From the NCBI GenBank assembly GCA_013289685.1, contig JABCZL010000003.1, positions 248,001 through 312,000 of the forward strand: DNA of 64,000 bases. The letters run 5' to 3'. Below, one piece after another: positions 61,604 through 64,000 of this stretch; the stretch's first letter is position 1; each line of letters opens with the position of its first letter. A program made the translations under genes and the position numbers. This DNA is from Acidobacteriota bacterium. Its GTDB lineage: Bacteria; Acidobacteriota; Terriglobia; Terriglobales; Acidobacteriaceae. The notes under the pieces were generated by a model. That model made no database searches and was not told the DNA's origin. It saw only the letters and a program-made list of their open reading frames with translations.

Positions 61604-62719
61604 CTATTTTCCCCAAACACGGCCGCCGCGCGACACGCGGCGCAACTCTTCAACGGCGTCAACCACCGCGCTTGCGGGCACGTCGCTGGCAACTTCCACC
61701 TTGCCGATTTCGCGCGGCAGGATGAAATGAACGACTCCATTCTGCGTCTTCTTGTCAGACTGCAGACGGGCCAGAATCTTGCGCGCGTTGACATTGACTT
61801 CCGGAAGCCGGCCCAGGCTCAGCACGGCGTCCGCGATGCGGCCGGCGGTCACGCTGTCGGTGCGGCCCACGCTGAGCGCAATGTTGGTCGCGGCGATCAT
61901 CCCCCAGGCAACGGCCTCGCCGTGCAGCAGGCGGCGGTAGCCGGTTTCGGCCTCAAGCGCGTGGCCAATGGTGTGGCCCAGGTTCAGAACGCGGCGAAGC
62001 CCTCCTTCGCGCTCGTCGGCGGAAACCACTTCGGCTTTCAGCCTGACGGATTGCGCAATCAGCCACTCGAGTTCCACGGGATCCCGCTTCAGGATGCGCG
62101 CGCGATTCTGCTCGAAGCGCAGAAACAGTTCGATGTTTCCGATGATGCCGCACTTCAGCGCTTCGTAGAGTCCGGCTCGAAATTCGCGATCGGGCAACGT
62201 CTTCAGCACCGTGGGATCGATCAGCACTACCCGCGGATGGTGAAACGTTCCCAACAGGTTCTTGCCGGCAACGAGGTTGACGCCGGTTTTCCCGCCAATC
62301 GAGGCATCTACCTGTGCCAGCACTGTCGTGGGAATCTGTACCAACTCGATCCCGCGCATATACAGCGAAGCCAGCAGTCCGCCGACGTCGCCTGCGATGC
62401 CACCGCCGAGAGTGACGATCACGGCCTTGCGGTCGGCCCCCAGGCGCGCCAGTTTTTCGGCGAGCGCCTCGACGGTCGCCAAGCGCTTGGTGGGCTCGCC
62501 GTCAGGCATCGGAATAACCTGCGGGGTGAAGCCGCTGGCTCTCAGCGAACTGACCAGTTTCGATCCCCAGCGCTTCCGTACGGGAGGAACGGTCACCACA
62601 AAAATGCGGCTGGCCTGCGGCAACAACTCGCTCAGGACAGACCCCGCTCGGCCGAGCAGACCGTTCTCGATCCAGGCCTGATAGGGCCGCGGGGGTACGT
62701 GGATGGTCACTTGCGGCAT
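61604..62719 (-). CDS. aroB: 3-dehydroquinate synthase
   Basis: 371 aa from ATG 62719 (MPQVTIHVPPRPYQAW). Motifs: VTLGGGIAGDVGGLLASLYM, IPTTVLAQVDASIGGKTGVN, NLGHTIGHALE and LHGEAVAWGM, all in order. Second step of the shikimate pathway. The frame is open far upstream (to 63160) but that part is antisense to nadB. 28 bp to the DinB gene, so probably one transcript with ubiE. Divergent from nadB with 84 bp between. Confidence 0.94.
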   Translation of the reverse strand: MPQVTIHVPPRPYQAWIENGLLGRAGSVLSELLPQASRIFVVTVPPVRKRWGSKLVSSLRASGFTPQVIPMPDGEPTKRLATVEALAEKLARLGADRKAVIVTLGGGIAGDVGGLLASLYMRGIELVQIPTTVLAQVDASIGGKTGVNLVAGKNLLGTFHHPRVVLIDPTVLKTLPDREFRAGLYEALKCGIIGNIELFLRFEQNRARILKRDPVELEWLIAQSVRLKAEVVSADEREGGLRRVLNLGHTIGHALEAETGYRRLLHGEAVAWGMIAATNIALSVGRTDSVTAGRIADAVLSLGRLPEVNVNARKILARLQSDKKTQNGVVHFILPREIGKVEVASDVPASAVVDAVEELRRVSRGGRVWGK

Positions 62720-62803
62720 GCGGTCCCATAATAGCGTATGAAGTCGAATGCTTGCCTTGGCTCGTGAAGTGGTACCATTCCCCGTCTCAATTTTGTCTTG
62801 TCT

Positions 62804-64000
62804 ATGAAGGGTCTTCCAGCCGAGACCGACTTCGTGGTGATTGGCGCCGGTGTTGCCGGCCTGCGCGCGGCCATTGAATTGGCCGCGGCTGGACGTGTGC
62901 TCGTGCTGGCGAAAAAGGAAGTTTCCGAGTCGAACCCGCAATCTGCGCCGGTCACGGCTTTGAGCGATGAAGATGAAGTCATCCTGCACCTGCAGGACAC
63001 ACTCGATGCCGGCGATCACCTGTGCAATCCAGAGGCGGTGAAGATTCTGCTGGAAGAAGGTCCGCCGCGCATCGATGAATTGATCGCGTGGGGCAGCCAC
63101 CATGGAAGCAAACTGGTTTTCGGGTTGGAGAGTGCGCACAGCCGCCACCGCAGTCTGCACTCCGAAGGGGACTCAACCGGCGGCGACATCCTGCGAGTGC
63201 TTCACGCCAAGGCAAATTCTCTGAAACACATCTCGGTGGCACCGTTTTGTTTTTCGACCGGACTGCTGACCGACGCAGGACACATCACCGGAATTTCGCT
63301 AATCGACGACAAGGGTGTTCCTCAGGAGATTGCATGCTCCGCCGTGCTGCTGGCCACGGGAGGCATGGGCCAGATTTATCGCAACACGACCAACCCTGAC
63401 GTGGCCACGGGAGATGGCGTAGCGATGGCCTTCCGAGCAGACGCGGAGGTCGGCGACCTGGAGTTCGTTCAGTTTCATCCGACGGCGCTTTACGTGAAGA
63501 AGGTGCCCCGGTTTCTGCTGTCCGAGGCGCTGCGCACAGAGGGCGCGCACTTGCGGAACTTCGAAATGAACCGCTTCATGGGCAAGTACCATCCCATGGG
63601 AGAGCTGGCGCCGCGCGATCTGGTGGCCCGCGCCATTGTTCATGAAATGGAAGTGAGCCGGGCGAAAGATCCGTTCGTGTATCTGGATTTGACGCACCTC
63701 AACACCGCGAAGGTACGGAAGCGGTTTCCGCGTACTTACGCGGCCTGCATGGCGCACAACATTGACATCACCGAGGACATGATTCCGGTGCGGCCGGCGG
63801 CACATTTCATGATCGGGGGCGTGCGTACGAACCTCGACGGCAAGACGAACGTCAACGGGCTCTACGCCGCGGGCGAGACAGCCGCGACGGGCGTGCACGG
63901 AGCGAACCGCCTGCCCAGCAATTCTCTGCTGGAAGGCCTGGTATACGGAGCGCGCACCGGCAAAGCAATGCGCGAGGGAGTAAAACCAGTGTCGCGTTCG
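62804..64000 (+). CDS. nadB: L-aspartate oxidase, N-terminal part (runs off the window)
   Basis: 399 codons read to the window edge without a stop. FAD motif TDFVVIGAGVAGLRAAIEL, substrate region SAHSRHRSLHSEGDSTGGDI, LATGGMGQIYRNTTNPDVATG, EFVQFHPTALY, LSEALRTEGAHLRN and GGVRTNLDGKTNVNGLYAAGE. Oxidises L-aspartate to iminoaspartate for NAD synthesis. The family stretch YAQGG near residues 44-50 is not seen; here the frame reads SNPQSAPVTALSDED. Starts at ATG 62804, which leaves the reading frame exactly in register at the window end. Confidence 0.9.
   Translation, partial: MKGLPAETDFVVIGAGVAGLRAAIELAAAGRVLVLAKKEVSESNPQSAPVTALSDEDEVILHLQDTLDAGDHLCNPEAVKILLEEGPPRIDELIAWGSHHGSKLVFGLESAHSRHRSLHSEGDSTGGDILRVLHAKANSLKHISVAPFCFSTGLLTDAGHITGISLIDDKGVPQEIACSAVLLATGGMGQIYRNTTNPDVATGDGVAMAFRADAEVGDLEFVQFHPTALYVKKVPRFLLSEALRTEGAHLRNFEMNRFMGKYHPMGELAPRDLVARAIVHEMEVSRAKDPFVYLDLTHLNTAKVRKRFPRTYAACMAHNIDITEDMIPVRPAAHFMIGGVRTNLDGKTNVNGLYAAGETAATGVHGANRLPSNSLLEGLVYGARTGKAMREGVKPVSRS

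Noticed and set aside
61508-63160. Long open frame on the plus strand over aroB, and the upstream extension of aroB
   Set aside because: The plus-strand frame 61508-62731 is an antisense shadow. The aroB extension beyond 62719 is antisense to nadB.

Overview
The window looks like a chromosomal piece of a soil Acidobacteriota (Terriglobia, Koribacter or Sulfotelmatobacter-like). This is an inference from gene content and style: hopanoid genes (hpnC, hpnD, hpnE, hpnJ), a very large secreted S53 peptidase with Ig-like modules, a HAF-repeat protein, Gly/His-rich secreted proteins, LpxD and Mpl (diderm envelope with meso-DAP peptidoglycan), high GC with C/G-ending codons, and many short palindromic repeats. 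No rRNA, tRNA, CRISPR array, prophage or intact insertion sequence was seen.

Layout. 1-6.7 kb: 5' end of recN (minus), then two zinc MDR dehydrogenases and the squalene block hpnC-hpnD-hpnE (plus). 6.8-13.2 kb: PilZ/coiled-coil protein, two coupled SH3-like secreted proteins, heme O synthase, DUF1326-like protein. 13.2-16.6 kb: accessory patch with a hypothetical gene and a calpain-like cysteine protease between two ~189-bp direct repeats. 16.6-22.8 kb: two coupled half-size EamA/SMR-type membrane proteins behind the radical SAM gene hpnJ, a Gly/His-rich secreted protein, a CCA-adding enzyme with a long basic tail, and a small conserved protein. 22.8-26.5 kb: decayed REP/RAYT block and a truncated RHS gene with a zincin-like C-terminal domain, a lipoprotein gene and an orphan RHS core. 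26.5-32.1 kb: HAF-repeat protein and S53 peptidase. 32.2-40 kb: lpxD, then a minus-strand envelope operon mgtC-dapF-ldcA-mpl-M61 peptidase-plsC. 40-58.8 kb: mainly housekeeping genes (membrane glycosyltransferase-like protein, PfkB kinase, mtnP, proteases, methyltransferase, leuB-like, ygfZ, DUF1844, MBL hydrolase, ribF, a CDF/OsmC/glutaredoxin/EamA run, parvulin PPIase, SDR). 58.8-64 kb: ECF sigma/anti-sigma pair, ubiE-dinB-aroB (minus) and the 5' part of nadB (plus).

The most striking themes are: (i) short palindromic repeats that sit intergenically and also inside reading frames (hpnE twice, an EamA C-terminus, a HExxH protein), next to two RAYT transposase remnants; (ii) a possible RHS toxin/immunity module with HEGQH; (iii) a calpain-like protease between direct repeats; (iv) a DapF homologue in which both catalytic cysteines are serine. 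Everything here was read by eye; no database search or structure prediction was run.
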